Origin: Blasia pusilla
Lineage: Eukaryota > Marchantiophyta > Marchantiopsida > Blasiales
Assembly: GCA_050084515.1 (NCBI GenBank)
Contig: CM114272.1
Span: 57,350,001-57,414,000 of the forward strand
DNA: 64,000 nt
Reading direction: 5' to 3'
Shown one piece after another: positions 1-12,689 of this stretch. The first letter of the stretch is position 1. Each line of letters starts with the position of its first letter. The position numbers and the translations under genes are program-made. The notes under the pieces are model-generated. The model made no database searches. It saw nothing but the letters and a program-made list of their open reading frames with translations, and was not told the DNA's origin.

Positions 1-1320
1 TCCTTCACGTGCACAAGAGCACCGTAACTGAGCCAATTTGGTGAGGATAAGCGCTTTTCTTCATGACACCAATGGCTCTGCCACGAATATCATTGGCAAC
101 GTTGAGACTCGATTACGAAGAAACACAGAGAATTGGAAAACTAAAATCTACGGTCCATTGGGGCTAAGAACCACTAGTTATACATTCATTATCGATGGGC
201 AGAAGATTTTCAGAGCTGGTATGATCCCACCAGACCAATTCGCTTTCTTGCCCTTTTCCTTTTCGGTGGGTATTCTACAAGAAATTGATGTGTCCGAATT
301 TCTACTGTTACAGAGAATAAGAAGGTGGCATGAAGCGCGCAGACATTTAAGAACATGAACTCAGATAGGCTCGCAAACATCCACCGAGAAAAATCCTCCG
401 GGCCCAGATTGCCTTTGCATAGTTCCTGCTCAAATTAGATTATAACCTATTTGGTCAACATCTGAACCCAATGCTTATCACAAATGGGTTTACCCAACAT
501 GCTCCTAAGAGACAACCTACTGCACACAGCGTCACAAATATGGCAAAATTTAATCCACAGTTGTGCAACTGTGATTGAAAACAATCTGCAGTTCTGCAGT
601 GTCTTGTCGTGTCTGTCTCGGTTGCATCATCCCAGTAGCTATTCCGTTTCAGTATCTACAGTCTGCAGAATCGAAACCCTTTGGATTCCTCCATAAATAT
701 ACACCTCTGCTTAACCAAATTAATCGTCAGCAGACCAAGTGTTTGTTATCAACCTGATTTGGCCATCCACCATTATCTAAATGATCATGGATTTATCCCG
801 CCCACTGCTGCTGACATTCAGGTAGATCGTGTACAACAAGCAGGGAAAAAGTGTAATCTTTTAACAGTGTTGGAGGAACATCTATAGCACGAAAATCTCA
901 TCAGATGTCCGCTGCAAATCTCCGCATCATGCCTTCGATTACCTTAGTGCAATTTACCTCATATCCATCTGATGGATTGGATGAATGTGTTCTCGTGTCC
1001 CAACAAAGCTAATCAAGTTAGGACGCACTATGTTCCACTTGAACTGAACCAATCCTCTAAAAAAAAAGTCCCAGCAACCTCATCTTTCCACTGGACTTTA
1101 CAGAATCTTGTAAGAGACTGCTTTAGTCTTCAAAAGATTAGTCTCACATGTTCTGAAAATCACTCTGAATACAGTTAATTTCTCTCTGGGTACATTATTT
1201 TACCTGCACCTGTCGAACACGTAAGGATTACCCACTCCAATGATAATTCCAAATACTGGTTAGAGAAAACTTCAGAGGTAGGTGACAGCTTCCTCAGCCG
1301 ACTAACACGTATAGGTATTT

Positions 1321-4300
1321 TCAGCACGTTATCTTGCCTATCTCTCCTACTATCTCTCCTAGTGTACAAGAAGTAGATACATTACTGTCACCAGACACTG
1401 CATGGGAAACTATCAAGTAAACAACCACGCTAGTCATTATCAAATTAGTACCCCCAAGTTTCTTTAGTATCAAGTGAAGAGCTATAATTACACAAACACC
1501 TGATGCCAGTAAAAGCGCCACAATTCCTGATACATGGTTGTTCATGAGAAGCCAAGGAATCCCACCAGCTCCCACTGCACATGAATGTTCCAAAACAATA
1601 TCATACAGAGTGAGCAACTGATGCTTGCAGTTGTCATCATTGCATTTCTAGCACAAACAAATTTGGGTGCAAGCACAGCTCTTTGACATGAATGAAGGCC
1701 CAGCGACCTCTGGATACCAGTTAGCTTTCAATTGAACTAGTTTCGACGATTTAACTGCACAGGGCTCAAAGACCACAACAGAAAGAATCAGGTTTCCGGG
1801 CTTACTCATCATATGCAGTTTGAAATTTGGTTGACAAGACACAAATTCCATAGTTGCCCCTCTTAGATGCCTAAGAACCATCTAGTTTTCATGACTCATA
1901 TGAAGTACAATGCTGTAAAGCCTAGTTGGAAGTTCCTGTGACCAAACCTGCTGTGAGGAAAAATGCTGAGGCTGGAAACTTGTCAAGATCCTTTACATTC
2001 CCCCCCACATAACCGGCTACCAACATTCCAAGAAGAGCGTAACGGGGCCACGAGAAGTTGACGAGAATATGCACAAAAGCACTGACTCCTCCTGTAAGAA
2101 AAGAGAAAAATATCAAGCCAGACTCATTTCAGTATTAAAGTAACACCCACAGAAACTAACTCCTCATGTAAGGAATATACTTTCTTGGGCAAACTTATCT
2201 CCGTACAATATACCACCCACAAGAAAGATGGAGTGGAGATAACCTCCATAAACGAATGCAGCAGCAGCCTTCATCTTCAGGTTCTTCACAGCGGAAAGGG
2301 ATGTTAACATTCCAAGGATAATGTACAATGTCCAGACACCATTGATATGATGCCATGCCATCTCCCATGCAGTGCATATGTAGCTTAGAGATGCTGCGCT
2401 AAAAATGCAGTTGAAGAAGAACCAAGTTGACATGCTCCCAATCCCTGCATGCAACAAAACCATCTGTTGGTTGCATCCAACTGACAGGAGTAGTAAGATC
2501 AATACTACAATGACTCACATTCCCTTTTCTTACAGCACAATTCTGAGAATTAAACTTCCTAATTGGGCCATGTAACAACTACATGACACATCCCGTTTGC
2601 AGGCCTTGAGCAATGAAACAATGTCCAGAGTTTTTAAATTTCATCAACTAAGAAAGCACAAGCAGAAGAAGCTCTTCTAAGAACTGTTCCTTCATTAATA
2701 CGGGCAGAATTGCATTTCAGGGCCAGATAAGAGCCCGTAATAGGCAGAGAAACTACAATCAGGTGGTGGTGAATGCTGCCTCCTCAGAAAAAATGGCACT
2801 GGTCTGATTTATTTGCAATGTGGGTCTCCTTTAAGGTAGATTCTGACTCACTGGATCTTCAAGAGCTATCAGATGGTCATGCATGGTTCCATGCAGGAAA
2901 TCAGAAAAGGTCTGTGTGTGGGTCCCCAGTCCGCTCTTTATGGAACCATCTACTTGAACTATAACTAAATTTCAATTAAAATTATCCATTAAGCAGGTAA
3001 TTTTGAGGTAAACCGGACGTTAGTAGTGCATGTTAGTTACTCACATACTACATCAAAAAGTCTCTTGGGTTGAACATCATCCAGCAAGTATTTTCGAACT
3101 ATGACATAGACACAATGCACAATTTTAAGAATGTGTATGTACGCAATGCAACCAAGATGTTCATGTGGAAACTGGCCTCAGGATTTCCCAAGTCATACCT
3201 GTGAAAAGCCAGAAAGTATACAGGGGAAAGTCCTTCTCATCAAACCCCGTCATTAAGGCAGACGCTGCTGCTATGACAAGCCCAACAGTAAAGAACCAGG
3301 TATCATTGATAAGAAGCCAAAGGGTGGCCGCACCACCGCCTCCAGCTATGAACCAGAATGCCATTTCTGGAGTCTCAGTCATAGAGCGAATGGCGATCGC
3401 TAGACAAAAGCCCAAGAAGAAATACCAACTCCAAAAAACGTGAAGGAGTACCCATGAAATTCCTGCTGCTGTTCCTGCAAATTCAGATGTTTATAAGATA
3501 TCCTGTCACACAAATACTGAGCTTCACATAAATATTAATCAAGGATCCTTGGGCCCCGTAGGAAGTTAAACAAGCTGAGCAACAAGGGAGTTGGAGAATT
3601 ACACTATTTAAACACTTCCATGGCTGATATTGATTCCGCACAAGGCTCAGGCACAACATAAGCCACCATGAGGACGAGACAAGTCGCACCAGGAATTGCA
3701 TAAGAGCGAAAGGTTTACTCTGCTTGCATACTTCCTCGTAAAGTTGCTAACTTCAGTATCTGGCAGAGTAGGAAAATTACGCATCACAGATACAACGCTA
3801 CTTCTGAATGATTCCTATCACGGACTTCTACAAAGTTCAAAATCTTAGTGGGCAGCTCAAGTGCATTGCGTGTATTGATTCTAAAACACCACATTATTTC
3901 CGATGAGGCTCTCAAAAAAGGGATTTTGGACATATTTCTGCTTCTTACCTGCAATTACAGCCTTTGATGTGAGACTTGTGGCCTTCCTTTTAAACCAGCC
4001 GGAAATTATCGCAACACCGAGTCCGAACAATATGTGCCGACTCAAAGGGTAGTTCACAAGAAGCCACAAAAGTCCACCTGCCCCACCTGCCCAGTCCAGG
4101 AGCAAACTGCTCAATACAAACCCAAACTTGCACATGGCCTAACTTACCCACATCTACCATACTTGACAGGAAGAACTTCCTCCTCCACCAAATATAATTA
4201 AAATTGAGCGATATTGAACCTTGCTTACATAAAAGGATCTCTGGCACAGAATGCAACTTCAAACCACAAGTCACTGCTCCGAACTCTGGGGAAAACATCG

Positions 4301-5133
4301 GGTGCTACATGGTATAACGATCCAAAGATCAAAGCACAGCAATCGGCCAACACCACGCTGCAAGATCAGAAATGAGCGACTGTTTTTCTCGCGCGTATAT
4401 ATGGAATTGTCGGAACAGCGACCTAATCACTGACGTGGGTGCCCCGTGCAAATTGCCTCACGTCGTGCAGACATCAACTATAGGAGTCGAATGTCACAAT
4501 TGTCAAGTTGCGCTGAGTGGCTACTCTCCACATAATACTTCAGGGAAGGCGATGAAAACATCGGACAACAATTTGTTTGAGTCTGAGAGCGGGAGTCTTA
4601 CCTCCAACTACAATTCCAGCAGGGTAATCCACATGCCCATCGTGAACCTTAACGACGAATGCTGCGACTCCGAGCCCAAAAAATATATAACGGCTCCAGA
4701 CGTAGTTAAATAGAACCCATTGAGTATACCCATGTGATCCAACGCCCACGGATAGGAAAAGCGATGGGAACTCTGCGCTGTAAGTCAGTGTAAAATCCCA
4801 CCAGTTCGTCGCAGCTGCGGAGATGGCACCCGTGAGTACGTACCAGGGGTGGTTACTTACAAGCCATGTCGAAACACTCCCTCCTACAACGACGAACAGG
4901 TACTTCAAACTGTTCCAATGCTGTCTCACTGATTGTACCCCATTGCACTTGTAATCGATGAGTGTCAACCCGAGTGCAAACCCAATTCCCCCTAGGATGT
5001 ACCAGACATGATTATATAAGCACCAAACCACTACAACGCCCCCTGTAGTCGTTAAAATCTGATAGGCCAGTGGAGGCACAGCCCCTTCTGCCTTTCCATA
5101 ATCCATGTCCCGGAGCCAATTGCAAGGATCCAT
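1321..5133 (-). CDS. Multi-exon gene for a repeat-built multi-pass membrane protein (family not recognised)
   Basis: Six exons can be joined on the minus strand with consensus splice sites: 5133-4602, 4086-3949, 3474-3199, 2444-2214, 2091-1948 and 1574 to either 1452 (donor G|GTACTA) or an in-frame stop at 1321. Every exon boundary I could place is phase 1 and splits a Gly (or Val) codon. Exon 2 is 138 nt (46 codons) and exon 3 is 276 nt (exactly two units). The protein is a series of about nine hydrophobic repeats with a pattern like GG-x-G-x-x-WLL-x-N-x-x-WS-x-x-x-x-LGLGVA followed by a short polar loop and FPA. Examples are GGLLWLLVNYP, ATLWLLINDTW and SVSTWLVSNHPW. Each unit would give one or two membrane spans. 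The start at 5133 is the first Met of the open frame; Met at 5106 (MDYGKAEG) is an alternative. No known family came to mind, so the function is unknown. The 3' end is uncertain and further exons may exist below 1.3 kb. Confidence 0.72.
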
Positions 5134-5578
5134 ACATCAGCCGCACTCTGAAAGTGGGAGAATCCGATGAAAGAAACGCCCTTCCTGCGCCCGCGAATTC
5201 ATTACACCAACTCTACTCCGGGGATTGGGAAACAGTAGACGGAGAGATCTTAGAGCTCGCCAGATAAGTCCAGGAACAACGGACCAGCGAATTTTCTCCA
5301 GACGCCTGCATTGATAGGCAGCACGAGTGCACATACATCAAGCGCACAACTTTCGTCTGGAACTCATGACTGTCGCAGCTGCCCGACACTACACAATCGC
5401 CCACGCATATACCTCCCACCTGTTCCACTTATCACAACATTAGACAAAAGACAATCACCGAATCAATCCACCCAAGTGATACGCAGCAGTGTACAACTCC
5501 CTCACAATTCGCGTACGCCATTGGCACCGCATTCGCTTCACTCCAAAGAGACGAGGCAACAGAGCTCCCAATTTGGAC

Positions 5579-5638
<60 letters not shown>

Positions 5639-6656
5639 CTCTCTCCCTCACATATGTCCGCCCCCACAATCTAAAGAAGAGCTCGACGTCACGGAATGGC
5701 CTTCAGACAAAGTCAAAGGCGATAGCGGCGTGATCGCCAACTCACCCTACCCGGCCACTAATCCCACGTATGGGCAGGTAATCGGATGCTGCAAACGCTG
5801 ACCCGAACTCGGTTCCACTCAGACAAAACTCGAACTCAGACGTAGCTGCGGAGAAATCGCTTTACGACACCGCCCTCACCCAAACTGCTTTTTCTCACCG
5901 ACAGAGCAGACCACGGCACCATCGCACCGATGAGCGCTCTCGAATTCGGAGGCCACAGCGCAATAACGTCCGACACCTGCGAACCCTGAGATGATCTCTG
6001 AAAACAGAGAATACGGCAACCCGCTCACCATCCAATCCCGTCCCATCCCCTCTTCTCTTCACCACTTCAGCGAAACAAAGTCTCTAACACCCGACAATAC
6101 TGTCAAACGCTTCGATTTCGGGCAAGAGCCAGCGTCACCATCGCAGCTTCGGCCCGCCTCTCTCTTATCTCCCTCCCATCTTTTCCTCTTTTGACTGGGC
6201 GGCGGTACGGCACACTTCACCTCGACCTTCCCTCTATCTATCCTAAACGTCCATCCAAAACGCCACAAACCCGCCCATCGCTCCTCTCGACTCGACTAGG
6301 ACTAGGACTAGGACTAGACAGGACCTCAAGATAGAACTAGCCACACCGTTTCTACGACTCTACTGCGGCCCAATTTGGCAACCACAGTCTCCGACTTACG
6401 AAGGCTACGAAGTCTGACAGTGAAAAGAAAGAGCAGGCAAACACTTTTCCGGGAAGTCCGACAAATCATTGGTGCCCGGCGCAAGAAAACAACCCCCACC
6501 AGACGGGGCGTGTGTGTACGCAAACAAGACGCCCCCCCTCTCCAGATAGGGGACAGCGACGCATGGGTCTGCGCGCGGAACCGCGAAGGGGCCGGTTGGG
6601 GGGGGGGTCCCGGGCGAGTTCACGCGGTCCCACCGCCGCGTGTTGGAACCTTGGAG
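5134..6656. promoter_or_regulatory. Upstream/5' region of the membrane-protein gene, with a (CT)n tract
   Basis: This stretch lies upstream of the minus-strand start at 5133 and is clearly less AT-rich than the flanking intergenic DNA. It holds an uninterrupted CT tract at about 5583-5634, read as GA on the gene's strand. GA/CT tracts are common in plant core promoters and 5' UTRs. It also has a short CTAGGA iteration near 6295-6315 and a G-run near 6598-6608. Reading frames here are low-complexity or short. The promoter role is inferred from position and composition only; no TATA box could be assigned with confidence. Confidence 0.4.
5583..5634. repeat. (CT)n microsatellite
   Basis: A perfect CT dinucleotide run of about 52 bases, followed by an interrupted CT stretch to about 5650. 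It sits about 450 bases upstream of the membrane-protein gene start. The Ser/Leu frames across it are artefacts of the repeat. Confidence 0.95.
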
Positions 6657-6824
6657 ATGGCGGGGTCCATGGGCGTGGAGCTGATCCGTAACTTTGCAGC
6701 TGACTTATTCGACCAACTGCGGAGCTTATCGCAGCATTACACACCACATTTGCCCTGCGTTCAACCCCAATCACAGATCATTCAAGCATCCGACAATCCA
6801 TTCTTGCAGCGGAAGCGGCGGCAG
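6657..6824 (+). CDS. Candidate first exon of an unrecognised plus-strand gene
   Basis: An ATG at 6657 opens 56 codons (starting MAGSMGVELIRNF, ending FLQRKRRQ). They end at a good donor, CGGCAG|GTACTG, in phase 0. The exon lies in a GC-rich island and is divergent to the gene ending at 5133, so the two could share a promoter region. No downstream exon was recognised in the AT-rich DNA that follows, and the peptide matches no family I know. A second possible exon end (CACAG|GTAATG) occurs at about 7003-7004. This is weak support for a real gene. Confidence 0.22.
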
Positions 6825-7389
6825 GTACTGCTGTCCGTGGAGCCAATCAAATTTCCTGTGCTGTTAGTTGCTTCTTTGTGAATTTCTGCAAACAAATCTC
6901 TCACTCTCACTCGTCCGCCTCTGCTGGGGACCTGCATTAGGCCACCGCACTATGCTACTCAGAACGGCGTCTGCCTCCACAACTGCAAAACGCGCGACCA
7001 CAGGTAATGAAATCTGGCGTAAACACCCTCTGCCTGCCAATTTTGAATCGCACCGACATAAATTCCGCCTCACCCTCGTCCCCATGATCTTTCGGGATGA
7101 CTAGGAGGATGCGGGATTTACGCGTCCAGAAACTCTCCCCGGCACCTTTCCCAAGTGCCCTCACGTTCTGACAGTTCCACCGCCATTCTTGATGTTTCGG
7201 TGAACACATTCGCTCGTTTGAATACGTCCCTTAGAAGATTCCTCCCTAGCCTCTTCCCTCCATTCTCAGAGGACACGAGATAGGGCTTATAGGTGAACAC
7301 CACGGCGCTTCGGTCGATACGAAATTCTGACTGTCCAAAGATTTTCTGAAGTGAAAATTGTGCTGTTTCTGAAGTGTATATTGTTATTA

Positions 7390-10300
7390 TGTCGAAATTC
7401 ATATTTTTATTACAATGGGATACATTATTATGAGAGGGTATTTTTTTATTCGCAAATATTTCTATGTTTCAAAATAAAAATTTTGTTTCATATATTATGG
7501 AAAAAAATTTAGAATTTATGTGTAATATTATTGATCTCTTTCATTCACAGATTATAAACATTTTTTTTAATTTTTCGTGCATCGCAGATGGCACCTTAAT
7601 GGAGAGTCTCTTTTTTATTTGCAATGTTTGACATATGGCAACCGAGCAACGAGAAAATATTTTTTATTCCAAGGGCAACAAGAAAATCTTTCCTCCTTCA
7701 CTCTTATGCATGGCACGGGCTACTCATTAGTTTTATTAGAGTGTTACTTTGAGAGATTCAATAGTTTTTACATGCATGCCCGGGCAAAGATTTAACCAAG
7801 TGGACTGGTAAGCTGTCTTGGTTTAAGACACAATGAAAGTAAAATGAGAAAGGATATGTTATAAAAAAATAAGTATTGAAATAAAAAATTTTAAAATATC
7901 GTGAAAAAATATAAGAATATATGATAAGTTATGGAAACATCATAAGACATCTTCTTGATCTTGTGAATATTTTTTGGTTTCATAATTTTTATTTCGAAAT
8001 GAAATTTCCTTATCTTGGTAATGGTCAGAGAAATTTACGAGGATTAAAAATAAGGGAGAATAAATTTGGATTCCTCTCCGCTCCTAACTTAACTACCCCA
8101 TAATCACATTTAGCTTTTTTTTTCCTTAAATGGACGTGTGTCATGAAAGGACACACGTTACCCAACAATATCTAAGTCCATCCTTTTTTTTTTCATATTT
8201 ACAAGAGAGACACCCATCAAATGATTTATTTAAGTTTCTAGTATATATACTTTCTAGTATCATAGGGGGAGAGTTTTGCAAAATAAACAATGTTCAATAG
8301 AGCATAATCAAAAGGTTGCATTTGACTTTCTAGACACCTTCATAGTTTTGACACCTCAATGTCCATGATGTTAAAGTATATTTAACTTCAACCAAATATT
8401 TTGACTTTGAATAATTAATTTAATTATCTTGCATGATAAATTTATCTTAATAGTTAATAAACATAGTTTTAAGAGACACCCATCTAGCAACTATATACCC
8501 CATAGATTGAAAACTATTATTTTAATATCCCAAAGATCTATGGTTGAAGAGGGGATTACATCCCCTATTTTCCAAGGGCCCAAGCATTGTTTGGGCATCT
8601 TACTAGTAGTACATATTGAAAAGTATCCCAAAAAGGAAAGAAAACACACGATTTATATTCTAATGTAGAAGACTTCAACCCTATAAGAGAAAAACATCTT
8701 CTTGCATGAAGACACATGTCTTGATAGTTTCGATAGATGAGAAGGTGGAAACATTTACCCTTTCCCTAGTCTCTCTTCATCAGTAAAATTGAGAAAAGAT
8801 ATCTCCCCCACGCATTGCCCTCGTTTGAGTTCTCAAAAAAATAAACACCCTAATCATAAATGCCAAACTAACTATAAGAACCCAAATTTTCTTATTTTAT
8901 CTTATAATTATAAATATCTCTCTAATCACAAAAAAATGATTAAATAATTTCCCAAGTCATGATGGTGTTTTACATGTTGAAATTATTTGGCAAATCCTCC
9001 TTTACCATTCTTCTCATTGCATAGAAATTCTCTTATCCTCTCATGGCCATCTAAAAAACGCTGCTATGTATGCCCATCTTATACATGTATTTTACTATTT
9101 ATCTTATTCTTCATTTTCGTGCACTTATTCTCCATTTATTTATTTTTCTTCTTCTTCTTCAATAATTTTTTACACTTATTATGCATACATGAAATTTCTC
9201 TATTTGAATCATAGTAAAATGTACTGACATGAAACAAGGTTTTGACTCAGTCCACCCCCCAAAATCCAAATAATGCAACACATTAATCAAATCTTCCCAT
9301 TTTCATTTCTCTCATTTTAATTGTAAAATTATCTATTATAACGATGGAGGTTTTTGAATTTCTTCAAAGTTGATAAAATTATTCTCTAAAAATTTTACAC
9401 ATAGAATAGTATAAAATTTTGACAATCATGGATAAATCATTTGAGAAAAATATATATGCGGATATGAAAAGTAAATATATATAAAAGAACATAAAATTGG
9501 GAATGTTTTAGGTTAAGATATTAAATGTGCTAAAATTAAGGAACTTGCTAGTGCACAATATTCTATGGGCAGTTAATCAATTTAATCTAATTTAACTTCA
9601 TCCATACTTTTTCATCTTCTACACATATCCAAGATGCCAACATATCTATACTAGTAATAGAGGACTGTTTTTCAACACGTGGTATGATAGAGGAGGGGTT
9701 AGAGGGATAGCTAGGGGGAGGGGGGCATTCAAGTAACATTGCTTTAGGGTAGGGGAGGGGGCATTCAAGAAAGGGGTTTTTAGGGGTAGGACTAGGGGAG
9801 GGGGCATTCAAATAATAGGGAACATGTTTGATTTTACTATTTGAATCACATTAGATGGGTAGAAATAGACCAGGTAGAGAAAACCCATAGGGATTTGAAT
9901 GGAAGAGAAAAACATTTTATTAAATAATTAATAAATTAGAATAATTGTGAGAAAGAACAAAAATTTTAAAATTTGTATGTTAATTTACATGTGATGGAGA
10001 GGGAAAATAAATGGAGAAGGAGTAGATTAAATCATATGGAAGGGTAAAATTATTTAGGGGATTAGGATATCATTTAAATTTGAATGGAGCACTCTAATTA
10101 CCTAGAAGAGTGAAATGTTATTAATCTTCTAAAATTTTATAAAATAATAATTACAATTAAAATTTGAAATTAATTATTTTTAAAAATAATCGTATTAATT
10201 AATATTTTGAAAAAGGAAAATAAATTTAAATGAAAAAACAAAATATTTTTATTAATGAATGTGATTTTAAGGTGAAAAGCGAAAGAATAATTATTATTTA

Positions 10301-10680
10301 GGAAGGAATGTAATTATTTAAAGAAGATGGATGGTAAAAAATAGAGGAAAACATTAAAAAATTTAAAAAGAATCTTTCCCTCTCCCAAACTAACCGGATG
10401 CACACTCTTGCTTGGAATAAAAATATCGGCGATGTAAATTTCCATCTCATTTCCGCACATTCAACTCTAGTTTCTACATAAGTCGGTGTTTTCTTCGCTT
10501 TACTATTAAACGTTCAAGATAGAACTGTTAATGAAGTTACTCATTTTAAACGAGAAACCGTCAGTAACCGTTTTCTTCATTGTCATATTAAAAAAAATCA
10601 ACTATTAAATCTGTCGTCATCGTCTATTTTCCCCATAAGTTTGAAGAAGTAAAGTTTACAATTTCCAATGACGAAATCCG
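7390..10680. other. AT-rich intergenic DNA without a supported gene
   Basis: Long A/T runs and stop-rich frames dominate. No domain, splice-consistent exon series or RNA gene was recognised. Local features are a small 9-bp hairpin (ACGTGTGTC/GACACACGT) near 8134-8158, a TTC run near 9149, and the G-rich minisatellite listed separately at 9.7 kb. Confidence 0.6.
9685..9812 (+). repeat. G-rich minisatellite (about 3 units)
   Basis: The core GGGGAGGGGGCATTCAA recurs three times in about 100 bases (near 9716, 9752 and 9794) with spacing of about 36-42 bases. The plus strand carries many G-runs of four or more, in a background that is otherwise very AT-rich. The minus-strand reading frame across it is a Pro/Ser repeat and is not a convincing gene. 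Confidence 0.7.
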
Positions 10681-11250
10681 TCGTCATCGTCTCTTTTCAG
10701 GAATGCCATGTGCACGACCGAAGTAGAATCTCATTGGCCACTTCATTTCTTTTTCTTTTTCCTTCTTTTTCTTTTCTTCTTTTTCGAAGAACTCCCCGCC
10801 TATTCGATCGGGTGTAAGAACACGTCATCCCCGTAGGATGGTCGTTGTCGTACTGAACTCGGCGACGGGTCTGATCTCGGCGCTGAGGGTCGTCCGATTG
10901 ACTAGATCTGTTGAAAGTCACCAAGAGCTTTGAACTCGGGTCGATAAGCGTGGGCCCGCCACTCCTAGTAAGATCATTACAATGGATTTTTTTAAATAAA
11001 CGTATAATATTGGAGAATAATGTTGGAGAAACGTTTTTATTCGGGAAAAAAAAAAGATGAAGAGTATGAATAGCACTTTCGAAGACTGGCTTTTGCACCT
11101 GAATAAATGCATGATAATGCTTTTGCGTTTGGGGAAAATGAAAAATCATAAGGAATGTTGTTTTCCTTCACATCTCACAAAGGGAGAAGGTCAAAAGACT
11201 TTGTTTCAGGTTTCTTATTGTTTTAAAATGTGCTGCCATAGAGGGCCAGT
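10680..11250. other. Moderately GC island, no assignable gene
   Basis: A pyrimidine-rich stretch (CTTTTTCTTTTTCC-type) is followed by about 200 bases of higher GC with CGTCG/GATCGGG motifs, then AT-rich DNA again. The longest frame (minus, 150 codons, 10697-11149) is basic and low-complexity at one end and shows no recognised domain. It might be a relic promoter or exon, but I cannot support that. Confidence 0.3.
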
Positions 11251-11839
11251 TTAACCGTGGCATTGTTTTCTTCTAGCCATACATATTTTTTAATCATATC
11301 TAAACCTGCTCTAAGTTTGCAAACAGAATAGATGTCATACGTGACAAATTAGGTGTTCAATGTGGACCACAAAGTATCTAGAAGGTGGTCCTATCACATA
11401 AAGATATACAATAAGTATAGAGGGTTTGGCAAGAAAATTCCATTCAAAGGTCATCATCACAAAGGTGGAGTTGGATCCAAAGGTAGAATCTAAGATACCC
11501 GTAATGAGAATTCTACATTGTCTCTTTTAGAAAGATCCCACACTACCATCCACCGAAAGATTGATGTAACTCATTCTTCCACCTTTATCTTGAAAAGATA
11601 CTTGGCCATCCCCTAACCGACTGCATTAAGAATATTTCTATATGCAGAAACAAAATGAGAGCATACACCATAACATAGTGGGATTAGAATTGTAGAAGAT
11701 GAGAAAATATAAAAGCAGATGAATTTTTTTTTGAAAATTACAAAAATGCCCATGCAAAATATGTTAGAGAGTATAATGCTCTTTATCTCCTAAATTCTTG
11801 TGATCATATTGTCATATATGTTTTAGAAGAATGAAGAGT

Positions 11840-12090
11840 TCCCACATAACACTTCAAGGGAGATAAGAGGTTGATCATGTATATTAAGGATTACTTGTTG
11901 ACGAGTGCAAAACTTACGAGTGCAAATTTCCCTTTGGTTTTCGCCCACTTAGAGCTTATTTGAGGAACTTACCATTTATAGTAAGTTACCAATTTATGAG
12001 AACTTCTTTCCACTTTATTTATAGAAATTGACCCTTCATCCATTATTGTAGATTTAGGGTCAAACATGTGACATGTGTGATAAGATCACG

Positions 12091-12167
<77 letters not shown>

Positions 12168-12250
12168 ATTTTCCTTTGTTGAACCTCTTTTGCATAAAGC
12201 GACAAAGCTCTAACCATCCTTGTCTTTTGAATAATCTCATCCTTTCATCA
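11840..12250 (+). mobile_element. Diverged LTR relic of the DNMT-Gypsy family
   Basis: The stretch from about 11930 (TTTCCCTTTGGTTTTC, then TTGAGGAACTTACCATTTATAG) follows the same order of motifs as the LTR of element B (TTTCCCCTTTGTTTTGG, then TTGAGGAACTTGCTATTTTAGG). After the GA tract it resumes with TTTGTTGAACCTCTT, again as in the B LTR. The TATATATCCCAAGGAG part of the LTR is replaced by the long (GA)n tract. No internal coding sequence adjoins it, so it is probably a solo or truncated LTR in plus orientation. Confidence 0.6.
12094..12164. repeat. (GA)n microsatellite inside the LTR relic
   Basis: About 71 bases of perfect GA repeat. It sits where the LTR family has a shorter natural GA stretch (CCCAAGGAGAGAGAGCTTGA in element B), which suggests expansion from that seed. 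Confidence 0.95.
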
Positions 12251-12689
12251 TTAGCACGGTTGCACTGAAACGGACTTGTCCGTCTCAGTGACAAATAAGT
12301 CCCAAAATGCCCAACGGATCCCCTGTCCAAATTTTTTTTGGCAGCCCAATCATCAACGAGGGGGATAAGGGAGATAAGAGATCAATCATGTACATCAAAA
12401 ATTAGTATTGAATGAGGAATGAGTTTTTAATGTTTCATTGGGATGCATGTACTTGTGAATGGAGCATGAGTTTTATGTGTTGTGGCATCACGAGATTACG
12501 CGATTAAGCTTGACATGGTTTACTACCGCTATTGGGGTCTATGTATCATTTACTTAGTATGATCCAACACGCCAAGATAAATTCGATTGGCGTAGGCTTG
12601 GGTGTCCAGTGAGGGAAAGGCCATAATCCAAGGCGTTGGTAAATTCAAAGTTAGGATTACCTATGGTGTCTTTAGGGGGGGGGGCAACT

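Noticed and set aside
10697-11149. A 150-codon minus-strand frame
   Set aside because: Basic, low-complexity end from a pyrimidine run, with no domain and no splice-consistent neighbours.
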